Shown one piece after another: positions 1-8,968 of a stretch of DNA of 64,000 nucleotides. The stretch covers positions 1-64,000 of the forward strand of contig NZ_JACIDE010000011.1 of NCBI RefSeq assembly GCF_014196205.1. Direction: 5' to 3'. The position numbers and the translations under genes were made by a program. The notes under the pieces were generated by a model, which was not told the origin of the DNA, ran no database searches, and saw only the letters and a list, made by a program, of their open reading frames with translations. The stretch is from Anoxybacteroides voinovskiense. Its GTDB lineage: Bacteria > Bacillota > Bacilli > Bacillales > Anoxybacillaceae. Each line of letters starts with the position of its first letter. Position 1 is the stretch's first letter.

Positions 1-100
1 GCCCGCCGGCGTTCTTGTTCGAGGGAAGAGGCAGAAAAGCTTGTGTTCAGTCATATGATTCTGTGTTTTTTAGTAAAATAATGGATAATCAACACCCGTG
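1..100 (+). repeat. Structured MITE-like element, copy 1 (cut by window edge)
   Basis: The right-hand part of an element present in full at 11793-12039 and, inverted, at 60479-60724. It keeps one arm of the third hairpin (GCGTTCTTGTTCGAGG), the closing-stem arm GGCAGAAAAGCT and the terminal repeat TAATGGATAATCAACAC ending at base 95, then the outer CCGTG. The left half lies before the window. It ends about 25 bp before the ymfF start, so it forms the immediate upstream flank of that operon. Confidence 0.85.
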
Positions 101-125
101 TAACATAAATAAAGGAGGGATTTCG

Positions 126-1406
126 TTGATTCAAGAACATGTAACAACCATCCAAGGTTTCCGCGTGCATTTACTTCCAACCGATAAATATAAAACGACG
201 ACGCTCGTTTTAAAACTAAAAGCGCCGCTTGCAAAAGAAACGGTGACGATGCGTGCACTTTTGCCGTACGTATGGCAAAGCGGAACGGCAACCTACCCGA
301 CCATGAAGGCGCTTCGTACGTATTTAGACGATTTATATGGCGCAACGTTAAACGTTGATTTAATGAAAAAAGGAGAATACCATGTGATGACGATTCGCCT
401 AGATGTGGCGAACGAAAAATTTTTATCCGAACAGACGTCGCTCCTTCATCACGCGATTTCATTGTTAAGCGATATCGTTCTTCGCCCTGCGTTAGAAAAC
501 GGACGGTTCGTTTCGCAAATCGTCGAACAAGAAAAACGGGCGTTAAAGCAACGAATTCAATCCGTATATGATGATAAAATGCGCTATGCGAACTTGCGCC
601 TCGTCGAAGAAATGTGTCAAAATGAGCCGTATGCGCTGCACGTTCACGGTCGGCTCGAAGACGTAGAGGCGATTACGCCTGAAAACTTATTTGCTTATTA
701 TAAAAACGTACTGCAAGAAGACGAAATCGATTTATACGTCATTGGCGATATCGAAGAAATGCGCACGTTAGAAATGATTCGTTCCCATTTTTCGTTTCCA
801 AGCCGTTCGGCACAAACGGTCGCATCTGTCACTACACAACGAAAAACAGTCAACGACGTTCGCCAAGTGGTTGAAAAGCAAGACGTGAAACAAGGAAAGC
901 TAAACATTGGCTACCGTACGCATATTACGTACGAGGATGACGATTATTATGCGCTCCAACAATTCAACGGCATTTTCGGAGGATTCTCCCACTCCAAGCT
1001 ATTTATTAACGTACGCGAAAAAGCAAGCCTTGCATATTATGCCGCTTCTCGACTCGAAAGCCATAAAGGACTATTAATGGTGATGACCGGCATCGAGCCA
1101 GCGAACTATGAAAAAGCGCTTCATATTATTCATGAACAAATGAAGGCGATGAAGCAAGGCGATTTTACCGACGAGGAAATGGCGCAGACGAAAGCGGTCA
1201 TTCGTAATCAACTACTTGAAACGCTTGATACTCCAAGAGGGTTGGTCGAAGTACTATACCATAACGTCATATCCGCTCGAAAGCGCCCAGTCGAGGAATG
1301 GCTTGCGAAAATCGAAGATGTATCACGCGAAGACGTCATTCGCGTCGCCGAAAAAGTAGAACTTGATACGATTTATTTCCTCACCGGAATGGAGGGAGAA
1401 AAGTAA
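126..1406 (+). CDS. ymfF: M16-family peptidase-like protein YmfF
   Basis: A 426-residue member of the M16 (pitrilysin/insulinase) superfamily. The TTG at 126 is chosen as start because AAAGGAGGG lies about 6 bases upstream; the open frame before it runs into the repeat element. The first domain lacks the HxxEH zinc motif (LPYVWQSGTATYPT stands in its place), while the second domain carries the R/Y-type segment REKASLAYYAASR. This matches the non-catalytic partner of two-subunit M16B peptidases. The next gene, overlapping by one base, supplies HxxEH, so the two probably form a heterodimer. The substrate is not evident. Confidence 0.88.
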   Translation: MIQEHVTTIQGFRVHLLPTDKYKTTTLVLKLKAPLAKETVTMRALLPYVWQSGTATYPTMKALRTYLDDLYGATLNVDLMKKGEYHVMTIRLDVANEKFLSEQTSLLHHAISLLSDIVLRPALENGRFVSQIVEQEKRALKQRIQSVYDDKMRYANLRLVEEMCQNEPYALHVHGRLEDVEAITPENLFAYYKNVLQEDEIDLYVIGDIEEMRTLEMIRSHFSFPSRSAQTVASVTTQRKTVNDVRQVVEKQDVKQGKLNIGYRTHITYEDDDYYALQQFNGIFGGFSHSKLFINVREKASLAYYAASRLESHKGLLMVMTGIEPANYEKALHIIHEQMKAMKQGDFTDEEMAQTKAVIRNQLLETLDTPRGLVEVLYHNVISARKRPVEEWLAKIEDVSREDVIRVAEKVELDTIYFLTGMEGEK

Positions 1407-2698
1407 TGGAGAAAATCGTTTACGACCAATTGCAAGAGCAATTATATTATGAAAAAATGCCGAATGGACTCGACGTCTATTTGTTGCCAAAAAAAGCGTT
1501 TAACAAAACGTATGCTGTGTTTACGACAAAATACGGTTCGGTCGATAACCAATTTGTTCCGCGGGGGAAGATGGAGATGAAGCGAGTACCGGACGGCATC
1601 GCTCATTTCCTTGAGCACAAACTATTTGAAAAAGAAGACGGAGACGTGTTTCATCAGTTTAGCAAACAAGGGGCATCGGCTAATGCGTTTACTTCATTTA
1701 CGCGAACGGCATATTTATTTTCCAGTACGTCTGATGTCGAAAAAAATGTCGAAACGTTAATCGATTTCGTCCAATCCCCTTATTTTTCGGAACAAACGGT
1801 CGAAAAAGAAAAAGGGATTATCGGGCAAGAAATTCGCATGTACGATGACAATCCAGATTGGCGCCTTTATTTTGGGGTGATTGAAAGCCTTTATCAAAAT
1901 CATCCAGTGAAAATTGATATTGCCGGGACAGTTGAATCGATTGCCGACATTACGAAAGAATTGCTATATGAATGTTACGAAACGTTTTATCATCCGAGCA
2001 ATATGCTTTTATTTATTGTTGGACCAATTGATGAGCAAGCGATGATGGAACAAATTCGCCGCAACCAAGCAAAAAAAACATTTACGGCACCAGAGCCGGT
2101 TCAACGATACGTATACGAAGAGCCAAAAGAGGTAGCTACCCCACGTCGCGTCATCCCGATGCACGTACAAACGAGCAAATGCTTAGTCGGCATAAAAGCA
2201 AAGCATATTTTTTCAAAAGGAAAAGAAAAGCTAACACATGAATTGGCAATGAACGTGTTGCTCGATTATTTGTTCGGAAAAAGCTCCGCGCACTACGAAC
2301 GTCTCTACCAAACGGGGATTATTGATGAAACGTTTGCGTATGACTATACGGAAGAAGAATCGTTTGGATTTGCGATTGTCGGCGGGGATACGAGTGACCC
2401 TGACCGCCTTTCCGAAGAACTGAAGCAAATGATTTTGTCGTTTGAACCATCTATGTTGACAGCGGAAGCGTTAGAAAGGGCAAAAAAGAAAAAAATTGGC
2501 GCCTTTTTACGTGCACTAAATTCTCCCGAATATATCGCCAATCAGTTTACGCGCTATGCATTTCACGAAACGAGTTTATTTGAAGTTGCGAAAGTGTTAC
2601 AATCGTTAACTGTCGATGACGTGAGAAAAGTGGCGGACGAATGTTTTCATGAATCACAGCTCGCCGTCTGTCAGGTCGTTCCGAAAGAAAAAGTGTGA
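1406..2698 (+). CDS. ymfH: M16-family zinc peptidase YmfH
   Basis: A 430-residue M16 peptidase and catalytic partner of YmfF. The ATG overlaps the ymfF stop (TAATG), implying translational coupling. The zinc/catalytic motif HFLEHKLFE lies near residue 67, and a further acidic ligand is expected in the helix with GIIGQEIRMYDDNP, as usual in the family. The C-terminal inactive-type domain follows. The length is normal for the family. A strong terminator directly follows the stop. Peptidase activity is inferred from the intact motif; the physiological peptide is unknown. Confidence 0.92.
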   Translation: MEKIVYDQLQEQLYYEKMPNGLDVYLLPKKAFNKTYAVFTTKYGSVDNQFVPRGKMEMKRVPDGIAHFLEHKLFEKEDGDVFHQFSKQGASANAFTSFTRTAYLFSSTSDVEKNVETLIDFVQSPYFSEQTVEKEKGIIGQEIRMYDDNPDWRLYFGVIESLYQNHPVKIDIAGTVESIADITKELLYECYETFYHPSNMLLFIVGPIDEQAMMEQIRRNQAKKTFTAPEPVQRYVYEEPKEVATPRRVIPMHVQTSKCLVGIKAKHIFSKGKEKLTHELAMNVLLDYLFGKSSAHYERLYQTGIIDETFAYDYTEEESFGFAIVGGDTSDPDRLSEELKQMILSFEPSMLTAEALERAKKKKIGAFLRALNSPEYIANQFTRYAFHETSLFEVAKVLQSLTVDDVRKVADECFHESQLAVCQVVPKEKV

Positions 2699-2725
2699 GC
2701 ATCCTTTTTATAAGGATGCTTTTTT
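2698..2725 (+). terminator. Rho-independent terminator after ymfH
   Basis: AGCATCC / GGATGCT stem followed by TTTTT. It partly separates ymfFH from ymfI. Confidence 0.8.
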
Positions 2726-2734
2726 AGGGGGGAT

Positions 2735-3451
2735 ATGATGAAATATGCACTAATTACTGGGGCAAGCGGGGGAATCGGGAGGAGCATTGCCCGACAGCTT
2801 GCATTAGATGGATACGGACTTTTTTTGCATTATTATCGAAACAAATTGCGTGTCGAATCGCTACGTGAAGAGCTAGGCGTGTGGAGTGCTGCGATTCAAG
2901 CGGATTTAGCCACACGTGACGGGGCAGAACAACTTGTCGCGCAAATTGACCGTTCGCTTGATGCAATTGTTCATGTGAGCGGCAATAGTTATTATGGGCT
3001 CATCACCGATATGACCGATGAAGAAGTGCAACGCATCGTCCAACTTCACCTCACCTCTCCCGTGCTTATTACGAAAAAATTGCTTTCGCCAATGATTCGA
3101 AAAAAAAGCGGCAATATTATCGTCATCTCTTCGATTTGGGGACTGACAGGAGCGTCGTGTGAAGTCGTGTATTCGATGGTGAAAGGCGGACAAAATACGT
3201 TTGTGAAAGCATTAGCGAAAGAGTTGGCGCCAAGCGGCATTCGCGTAAACGCCGTTGCCCCTGGGGCGATTCGGACGGAGATGTTGCAATCATTTAACGA
3301 AACAGAACTGCAACAGATGGCAGAAGACATCCCGCTCGGTCGCATTGGTGAACCGAACGAAGTGGCGCAAACCGTGTCATTTTTACTTTCGGATGCTGCT
3401 TCTTACATTACGGGGCAAATCATTAGCGTCAATGGAGGATGGTATTGTTAG
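2735..3451 (+). CDS. ymfI: SDR oxidoreductase, EF-P 5-aminopentanone reductase (YmfI)
   Basis: A 238-residue classical short-chain dehydrogenase. The NAD(P)-binding TGASGGIG is at residues 8-15, the catalytic Ser is in VISSIWG, and the YxxxK motif is YSMVK near residue 148. The end, ITGQIISVNGGW, is typical of FabG-like SDRs. In Bacillus subtilis YmfI reduces the 5-aminopentanone group on elongation factor P to 5-aminopentanol; that role is assigned here from sequence type and the conserved ymfH-ymfI-ymfJ order. A general 3-oxoacyl-ACP reductase is the alternative. ATG 2735 or 2738 could serve as start; a G-rich Shine-Dalgarno precedes both. Confidence 0.88.
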   Translation: MMKYALITGASGGIGRSIARQLALDGYGLFLHYYRNKLRVESLREELGVWSAAIQADLATRDGAEQLVAQIDRSLDAIVHVSGNSYYGLITDMTDEEVQRIVQLHLTSPVLITKKLLSPMIRKKSGNIIVISSIWGLTGASCEVVYSMVKGGQNTFVKALAKELAPSGIRVNAVAPGAIRTEMLQSFNETELQQMAEDIPLGRIGEPNEVAQTVSFLLSDAASYITGQIISVNGGWYC

Positions 3452-3525
3452 GTAAGCAAAAAAGGAAGTATATTTTTGTCCGAAGGCGGCAAACTATACG
3501 TGAAACTGAATAGAGGAGGGAGAAC

Positions 3526-3774
3526 ATGTCTGTATTAGACAACTTTGAACAATGGAAAGATTTTTTAGGCGATCGCTTGGAACAGGCGAAGCACCAAGGA
3601 TTAAACCAAGAAGTGATTTCCGATGTCGCGTATCAAATCGGGGACTACTTAGCGAAACAAGTTGACCCGAAAACACCGGAAGAACGGTTGCTTTCCGACT
3701 TATGGAGCGTAGCGGACGAGCGCGAACAACATGCGATTGCGAACATGATGGTAAAATTAGTGCAACAAAAGTAA
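3526..3774 (+). CDS. ymfJ: DUF3243 family protein YmfJ
   Basis: An 82-residue acidic, helical, soluble protein matching the DUF3243/YmfJ family in length and position between ymfI and ymfK. It starts at ATG after GAGGAGGGAG and has no signal peptide or membrane segment. Family function is unknown. The stop codon runs into a terminator hairpin. Confidence 0.85.
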   Translation: MSVLDNFEQWKDFLGDRLEQAKHQGLNQEVISDVAYQIGDYLAKQVDPKTPEERLLSDLWSVADEREQHAIANMMVKLVQQK

Positions 3775-3800
3775 GAGAGGGCATTCCTCTCTTTTTTTTT
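3774..3800 (+). terminator. Terminator after ymfJ
   Basis: AGAGAGG GCATT CCTCTCT followed by a run of T. Confidence 0.85.
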
Positions 3801-3903
3801 ATGGACAAGAAACGTTCCCTTTTCTGTTGCGTTCCCTATTGATATTATAGTAGTATGAATTTATCATATGATACGTGTCTCCTTCGGTAAGGGAGGGAAT
3901 AGG

Positions 3904-4695
3904 ATGGGGAAGCAAGAGTGGTATTTAGAGTACGAAATTCATATTAATCGTCCGGGGTTGTTAGGGGATATTTCATCGCTGCTAGGAATGCTGTCCATTA
4001 ATATTGTCACGATTAACGGCGTTCACGACTCCCGCCGCGGCATGTTGTTGCGTTGCGACAATAATGAACAAATTGAACGGCTTGCATCGATTTTACGAAC
4101 AATGGATAACATAACCATTACAAAGCTAAGACAACCAAAGTTGCTCGACCGTCTAGCGGTGCGGCACGGTCGCTACATTCAGCGCGATGCGGACGATAAA
4201 AAGACGTTTCGGTTTGTTCGGGATGAACTTGGACTTTTAGTCGATTTTATGGCAGAGATTTTCAAACAAGAGGGGCATAAGCTCATTGGGATTCGCGGCA
4301 TGCCGCGCGTCGGAAAGACGGAATCGATTGTTGCTGCGAGCGTTTGTGCGAATAAGCGATGGCTTTTTGTTTCATCAACGCTCATTAAGCAGACGGTTCG
4401 TAGCCAGCTCATTGAAGACGAATATAGCGAAAATAATATTTTTATCATTGACGGAATCGTTTCGACGCGCCGTGCGAATGAACGGCACTGGCAGCTCATT
4501 CGTGAGCTGATGCGCTTAGAAGCAACAAAAGTCGTCGAGCATCCGGATATTTTTGTGCGCCATACAGAGTATACGCTTGATGATTTTGACTATATTATTG
4601 AATTACGCAACGATCCATCCGAAGAAATTACATACGATGTCGTTGAACAACAGTCGTTGTTTTCGCCTGACGGATTTTCGGGGTTTGACTTTTAA
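3904..4695 (+). CDS. ymfK: DUF3388 family protein YmfK (ACT-like plus P-loop-like)
   Basis: 263 residues from the ATG at 3904, chosen over an in-frame ATG at 3868 because GGGAGGG sits 7-8 bases before it. The N-terminal 75 residues (EIHINRPGLLGDISSLLG, then INIVTINGV) have the pattern of an ACT ligand-binding domain. A central GMPRVGKTES resembles a Walker A loop and IFIIDGIV a Walker B strand. This is the layout of the DUF3388/YmfK family, whose function is not established. It precedes ymfM as in Bacillus. Confidence 0.85.
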   Translation: MGKQEWYLEYEIHINRPGLLGDISSLLGMLSINIVTINGVHDSRRGMLLRCDNNEQIERLASILRTMDNITITKLRQPKLLDRLAVRHGRYIQRDADDKKTFRFVRDELGLLVDFMAEIFKQEGHKLIGIRGMPRVGKTESIVAASVCANKRWLFVSSTLIKQTVRSQLIEDEYSENNIFIIDGIVSTRRANERHWQLIRELMRLEATKVVEHPDIFVRHTEYTLDDFDYIIELRNDPSEEITYDVVEQQSLFSPDGFSGFDF

Positions 4696-4715
4696 CAAAA
4701 TGGAAGGTGTTATCG

Positions 4716-5582
4716 TTGACAGAGCTAGGGAAACGGTTAAAAGAGGCGAGAGAAGCGAAAAAAATCAGTTTAGATGAACTGCAACAAATGACAAAAATTC
4801 AAAAGCGCTATTTAATCGGCATTGAAGAAGGGAATTATGCAATCATGCCGGGTAACTTTTACGTGCGTGCATTTATTAAACAATACGCAGAAGCAGTCGG
4901 ATTAGATGTCGAGGAACTCTTCCATGAATATGCGCACGAGATTCCGCCAACGCAGCACGATGAATTGCCAGAACAGCTTTCCCGCGTCAAAAGCCGACAA
5001 CAACTGACGACGAAATATGATAAATGGCTTGCTTTGTTGCCAAAAGTGTTAGTTGCTGTCGCTCTAGTTGGTGTAGCAGTGATGGTTTGGGTATTTTTGC
5101 AAAGCCGAAGCGCTACCGAAGAGCCGAAGCTACAGACGACGAATAATGCAACAGAAGTAGAGCAGTCGAAAAATTCTCCACTTGAAAAAGCGGCCGAGAA
5201 ACAAAAACAAAAGAAAGAAAAGGAAAAAGCAAAAGAAGAAACGAAGCCAACCGAATCGCCTGCGACGACCTTCACGGTAACCGAAACGAAAGGAAATACG
5301 GCGACGATAGAAGTGACTGCTAGCCAATTCCAGCTAGAACTTACGTCAAAAGGTGCTTCGTGGGTGGAAGTATTTAATGGGAAAGGTCATTCGTTTTATA
5401 AAGGAACGTTGCAAAATGGACAAACACAATCGTTTGATTTAACATCGGAAACGGAAGTAGTTGTGAAAATCGGGCGGGCATTGGATGTGGAAATAAAAGT
5501 GAACGGGCAGCCGTTTACATATCCGATAGACCCGAGCAAAGTAGTATACCAAAAACTGAAGTTTATCGTGAAAAAGTCGTAA
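4716..5582 (+). CDS. ymfM: RodZ-like membrane-anchored HTH protein YmfM
   Basis: 288 residues. TTG 4716 is preferred to GTG 4707, which lies inside the GGAAGGTG ribosome site. An XRE-type helix-turn-helix occupies about residues 1-75, one membrane segment lies near 105-128 (LPKVLVAVALVGVAVMVWVF), then a Lys/Glu-rich linker, then an extracytoplasmic beta domain (DUF4115) ending PSKVVYQKLKFIVKKS. This is the RodZ plan, in which the HTH contacts MreB to help maintain rod shape. It lies upstream of pgsA, as usual. Confidence 0.9.
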   Translation: MTELGKRLKEAREAKKISLDELQQMTKIQKRYLIGIEEGNYAIMPGNFYVRAFIKQYAEAVGLDVEELFHEYAHEIPPTQHDELPEQLSRVKSRQQLTTKYDKWLALLPKVLVAVALVGVAVMVWVFLQSRSATEEPKLQTTNNATEVEQSKNSPLEKAAEKQKQKKEKEKAKEETKPTESPATTFTVTETKGNTATIEVTASQFQLELTSKGASWVEVFNGKGHSFYKGTLQNGQTQSFDLTSETEVVVKIGRALDVEIKVNGQPFTYPIDPSKVVYQKLKFIVKKS

Positions 5583-5608
5583 GTCATCTATTCGTTTAGA
5601 TGACTTTT
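5581..5608 (+). terminator. Possible weak terminator between ymfM and pgsA
   Basis: AAGTCATCT / AGATGACTT stem with a short T run. pgsA may be partly attenuated here. Confidence 0.5.
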
Positions 5609-5635
5609 ACACGTTTGACAGCGGAGGTATTCATA

Positions 5636-6214
5636 GTGAATTTGCCAAATAAAATTACAATAGCACGTATTTTGCTTATTCCACTTTTTTTACTTGTGAT
5701 GGTCGTCCCATTTGATTTGGGAGCGGTGCTTATGGGATCAGAATCGATTCCTGTCACGCATCTTGTCGGTGCGGCGATCTTTATTATTGCTTCTGCGACC
5801 GATTGGATTGACGGGTATTATGCACGGAAATATCAGCTTGTGACCAATTTAGGAAAATTTTTAGATCCATTGGCGGATAAGTTGCTTGTGTCGGCAGCGC
5901 TCATTGTGCTTGTTGAGCTGCATTATGCGCCAGCATGGATGGTCATTGTCATTATTAGCCGCGAGTTTGCGGTGACCGGCCTTCGCCTTGTATTGGCGGG
6001 AGAAGGGGAAGTAGTGGCAGCGAACATGCTTGGGAAAATTAAGACGTGGACGCAAATTGTTGCGATTTCCGCGCTATTGCTCCACAATTGGCCGTTTGCT
6101 TACTTTTCGTTTCCGTTTGCCGATTTAGCGCTATGGGTGGCGGTCATTTTTACCATTTGGTCAGGATGGGATTATTTTGCGAAAAACAAACACGCGTTTT
6201 TGCATTCGAAATAA
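5636..6214 (+). CDS. pgsA: CDP-diacylglycerol-glycerol-3-phosphate 3-phosphatidyltransferase
   Basis: A 192-residue integral membrane enzyme making phosphatidylglycerol phosphate from CDP-diacylglycerol. The CDP-alcohol phosphotransferase motif is complete: DG(x)2AR(x)8G(x)3D(x)3D is seen as DGYYARKYQLVTNLGKFLD followed by PLAD. The GTG at 5636 is chosen because GGAGGT lies 9 bases upstream and the product then starts NLPNKITIARIL, as expected. Several hydrophobic helices follow. It is adjacent to ymfM and cinA as in related genomes. Confidence 0.95.
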   Translation: MNLPNKITIARILLIPLFLLVMVVPFDLGAVLMGSESIPVTHLVGAAIFIIASATDWIDGYYARKYQLVTNLGKFLDPLADKLLVSAALIVLVELHYAPAWMVIVIISREFAVTGLRLVLAGEGEVVAANMLGKIKTWTQIVAISALLLHNWPFAYFSFPFADLALWVAVIFTIWSGWDYFAKNKHAFLHSK

Positions 6215-6229
6215 AAGGGGATGGCGTTT

Positions 6230-7468
6230 ATGAACGCAGAATTGATTGCGGTCGGCTCAGAATTGTTGCTTGGACAAATCGCGAACACGAACGCACAATT
6301 TTTGTCGCAGCAACTAGCGGAATTAGGAATTAACGTTTATTTTCATACGGTTGTCGGCGATAATGCAGAGCGATTACAACAAGCGGTGAATATCGCGCAA
6401 ACTCGGGCAGATATAATTATTTTTACCGGCGGGCTCGGTCCGACGAAAGATGACTTGACGAAGGAGACAATCGCACATATATTAAACCGAGAACTTGTCC
6501 TAGAGGAAGAAGCGCTCCGTTCCATTGAAGCATATTACGCGCGCACAAAGCGGACGATGACGGAAAACAATAAAAAGCAGGCGCTCGTGTTAAGTGGTTC
6601 GGTCGTATTGAAAAACGACAACGGAATGGCGCCAGGGATGGCGTTAACCGTAGACGATATAACGTATATATTGCTTCCAGGCCCGCCAAAAGAAATGAAC
6701 CCGATGTTTATTCAATATGCTCGTCCGTTTTTGCTTGGAAAACTAAAGCAACATGAACGCATCGAGTCGCGCGTGCTGCGCTTTTTTGGTATCGGGGAGT
6801 CACAGCTCGAAACGGAAATTGAAGATTTGCTTGAGCGGCAATCAAACCCGACGATCGCGCCGCTAGCCGGTGATGGGGAAGTGACGCTGCGGCTAACAGC
6901 GAAGCATGCGTCCGCTACCGAGGCGAAAAAGCTACTGGATGAAACAGAACAGGCGATTGTTAAGCGCGTCGGCCAATATTTATATGGCTATAACGAAGAT
7001 ACGCTGTTTACGAAATTGATGGAACAGTTAAACGCGCACAAAAAGACGATTGCAGCGGCAGAAAGTTTAACGGGCGGTCGGTTTACTGCTGAGCTGACGG
7101 CCATTCCTGGCGCCTCGAAAGCGGTGAAAGGCGGGGTTGTTTGTTATACGAACGAAGTGAAAGAGCGAGTGTTATTCATCCCTTCTGAAGTATTGGAAAC
7201 AGCGGGGGCTGTCAGCGAGCAATGCGCTAAGCTTCTCGCAGAGCATGTGCGCAACATTTGTCAAGCAGACATCGGCATTAGTTTTACTGGCGTGGCAGGA
7301 CCAGATTTGCTCGAAGGAAAACCGGCGGGAACGGTGTACATTGGTATCGCTGATGGACGGAAAACGGAGGTACATTCTTTATCGCTTGCTGGCGACCGAG
7401 AAACGATTCGCACGCGTGCGATTAAATATGGTTGTTTTGCCGTGCTGAAGCGATTAGCTGCCTTATAG
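6230..7468 (+). CDS. cinA: CinA family nicotinamide-nucleotide amidase / competence-damage protein
   Basis: 412 residues. The ATG at 6230 gives the canonical [15 protein letters not shown]; an in-frame ATG at 6221 is too close to AAAAGGGG. The N-terminal MoaB/Mog-like domain shows [11 protein letters not shown]; the C-terminal amidase domain has AAAESLTGG and the later FTGVAGPD. CinA proteins deamidate nicotinamide mononucleotide, and in several bacteria are co-regulated with recA during competence. It lies directly before recA, but a terminator overlaps its last codons, so recA can be transcribed separately. Confidence 0.93.
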   Translation: MNAELIAVGSELLLGQIANTNAQFLSQQLAELGINVYFHTVVGDNAERLQQAVNIAQTRADIIIFTGGLGPTKDDLTKETIAHILNRELVLEEEALRSIEAYYARTKRTMTENNKKQALVLSGSVVLKNDNGMAPGMALTVDDITYILLPGPPKEMNPMFIQYARPFLLGKLKQHERIESRVLRFFGIGESQLETEIEDLLERQSNPTIAPLAGDGEVTLRLTAKHASATEAKKLLDETEQAIVKRVGQYLYGYNEDTLFTKLMEQLNAHKKTIAAAESLTGGRFTAELTAIPGASKAVKGGVVCYTNEVKERVLFIPSEVLETAGAVSEQCAKLLAEHVRNICQADIGISFTGVAGPDLLEGKPAGTVYIGIADGRKTEVHSLSLAGDRETIRTRAIKYGCFAVLKRLAAL

Positions 7469-7482
7469 GCAGCTTTTTTTTC
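7457..7482 (+). terminator. Terminator overlapping the cinA 3' end
   Basis: AGCTGCC TTATA GGCAGCT followed by eight T; the loop contains the end of cinA. Confidence 0.85.
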
Positions 7483-7492
7483 AACAAAAAAA

Positions 7493-7506
7493 CGAATAAA
7501 CGTTCG
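7493..7506. promoter_or_regulatory. LexA box upstream of recA
   Basis: CGAATAAACGTTCG matches the Gram-positive SOS box CGAACnnnnGTTCG at all but one position. It sits just upstream of a -35/-10 pair for recA (TTGGCA 7516-7521, 17 bp, TATAGT 7539-7544). Confidence 0.8.
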
Positions 7507-7515
7507 ATTTTTTTC

Positions 7516-7544
7516 TTGGCAAAGGAGAGAAAACGCGATATAGT
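7516..7544 (+). promoter_or_regulatory. recA promoter, sigma-A type
   Basis: TTGGCA - 17 bp - TATAGT, about 30 bases before the recA start. Confidence 0.65.
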
Positions 7545-7577
7545 AGTAGGTAGTAACCGATTAAGGAGGAATGGAAA

Positions 7578-8627
7578 ATGAATCAAGACCGCCAAGCGGC
7601 CTTGGAACAGGCGCTGAAGCAAATTGAAAAGCAGTTTGGCAAAGGCTCGATTATGAAACTAGGGGAGCAAGCTGAACGGCAAATTTCGACCATCTCAAGC
7701 GGCTCGCTTGCGCTCGATATCGCGTTAGGTGTAGGCGGATATCCACGAGGACGAATCGTCGAAATTTATGGACCAGAATCTTCAGGGAAAACGACCGTTG
7801 CCCTTCATGCGATTGCAGAAGTACAAAAACAAGGCGGCCAAGCAGCGTTTATCGACGCGGAGCATGCGCTTGATCCAATATATGCGAAAAACCTAGGCGT
7901 CAATATCGACGAATTGCTTCTTTCCCAACCGGACACAGGAGAGCAAGCGCTCGAGATTGCCGAAGCACTTGTAAGAAGTGGTGCGGTAGATATTATCGTC
8001 ATTGACTCAGTGGCAGCGCTTGTTCCGAAAGCGGAAATCGAAGGGGATATGGGCGACTCCCATGTTGGGTTGCAGGCGCGTTTAATGTCACAAGCGTTGC
8101 GGAAGTTATCTGGTGCGATCAACAAATCGAAAACAATCGCTATCTTTATTAACCAAATTCGCGAAAAAGTAGGAGTGATGTTCGGAAATCCGGAAACAAC
8201 TCCTGGGGGAAGAGCGCTCAAGTTTTACGCTTCTGTTCGTTTAGAAGTGCGCCGTGCGGAACAAATCAAACAAGGCAATGACATGGTCGGAAATAAAACG
8301 AAAATTAAAGTCGTAAAAAATAAAGTTGCCCCTCCGTTTAAAACTGCGGATGTTGATATTATGTATGGCGAAGGAATTTCGCGCGAAGGCGAAATTATTG
8401 ACATGGGCTCTGAACTCGACATCATTCAAAAGAGCGGTTCATGGTATTCGTATAAAGACGAGCGTCTTGGCCAAGGCCGCGAAAATGCGAAACAGTTTTT
8501 AAAAGAAAACCCGCATATTGCAGAGGAAATTGCAAAAGAAATTCGTGACCATTATGGTGTAGACGCAGCGCGTGTAGCAAGCGCAGCAACCGACGAGCAA
8601 GACGAGCTCGACTTTTTCGAAGAATAA
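7578..8627 (+). CDS. recA: Recombinase RecA
   Basis: A 349-residue, full-length RecA. Walker [10 protein letters not shown] is near residues 66-74, [12 protein letters not shown] forms the Walker B strand, and loop-2/Gln194-type residues are in [16 protein letters not shown]. The acidic C-terminus ([10 protein letters not shown]) is typical. It catalyses homologous strand exchange and stimulates LexA self-cleavage; lexA is encoded at 40449-41072. The ATG follows AAGGAGG. Its own SOS-controlled promoter and terminator make it a single transcription unit. Confidence 0.99.
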   Translation: MNQDRQAALEQALKQIEKQFGKGSIMKLGEQAERQISTISSGSLALDIALGVGGYPRGRIVEIYGPESSGKTTVALHAIAEVQKQGGQAAFIDAEHALDPIYAKNLGVNIDELLLSQPDTGEQALEIAEALVRSGAVDIIVIDSVAALVPKAEIEGDMGDSHVGLQARLMSQALRKLSGAINKSKTIAIFINQIREKVGVMFGNPETTPGGRALKFYASVRLEVRRAEQIKQGNDMVGNKTKIKVVKNKVAPPFKTADVDIMYGEGISREGEIIDMGSELDIIQKSGSWYSYKDERLGQGRENAKQFLKENPHIAEEIAKEIRDHYGVDAARVASAATDEQDELDFFEE

Positions 8628-8636
8628 AGAAAATGA

Positions 8637-8675
8637 GAACAGGCCGCAAAAAAACGTGGTCTGTTCTTATTTTTT
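8637..8675 (+). terminator. recA terminator
   Basis: GAACAGGCC ... GGTCTGTTC stem followed by a T-rich tract. Confidence 0.75.
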
Positions 8676-8707
8676 CAACATTCTGTCATATTGTAATGCT
8701 TATTATC

Positions 8708-8736
8708 TTGACAATAAATGTTACCACCTTTAAAAT
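8708..8736 (+). promoter_or_regulatory. Promoter for the small ORF and rny
   Basis: Consensus TTGACA (8708-8713), 17 bp, TAAAAT (8731-8736). A start near 8743 would give a leader of about 215 nt before rny, containing the small ORF at 8801-8968. Confidence 0.7.
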
Positions 8737-8800
8737 GAACATGTATATTTTAGAAAAAAGTGAAGGTCCGGGTTTCATCCTTGCCAAAAGGTGAAACGGT

Positions 8801-8968
8801 TTGAATCGGGCGTACGGAGCGGGAGCGCTTGTTGTTTTGCTGAACGTTGTAACGCCATCAGCAAAAATAAAAGCCTTTGCGCTGTATGTGGAAATGGTAA
8901 CGATTGCCGACATTCATGAAGCAACAAACAAGTTTATAGCAAGAGGAGGTGAAAAGGATGGGTGTTAA
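8801..8968 (+). CDS. Possible 55-residue protein overlapping the rny start
   Basis: An open frame of 55 codons starting TTG, with AAAAGGTGA 6 bases before it, and ending TAA at 8966-8968, eleven bases inside rny. The product begins [16 protein letters not shown], is moderately hydrophobic, then has a polar C-terminus ending GEKDGC. It is not recognised as a known family. The good ribosome site and overlap with rny suggest either a real small protein or a leader peptide coupling translation into rny. Chance openness cannot be excluded at this length. Confidence 0.4.
   Translation: MNRAYGAGALVVLLNVVTPSAKIKAFALYVEMVTIADIHEATNKFIARGGEKDGC

Noticed and set aside
4859-5327. Minus-strand frames of 138 and 65 codons inside ymfM
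   Set aside because: They mirror the Lys/Glu-rich linker of YmfM (Phe/Ser-rich antisense) and have no ribosome site.
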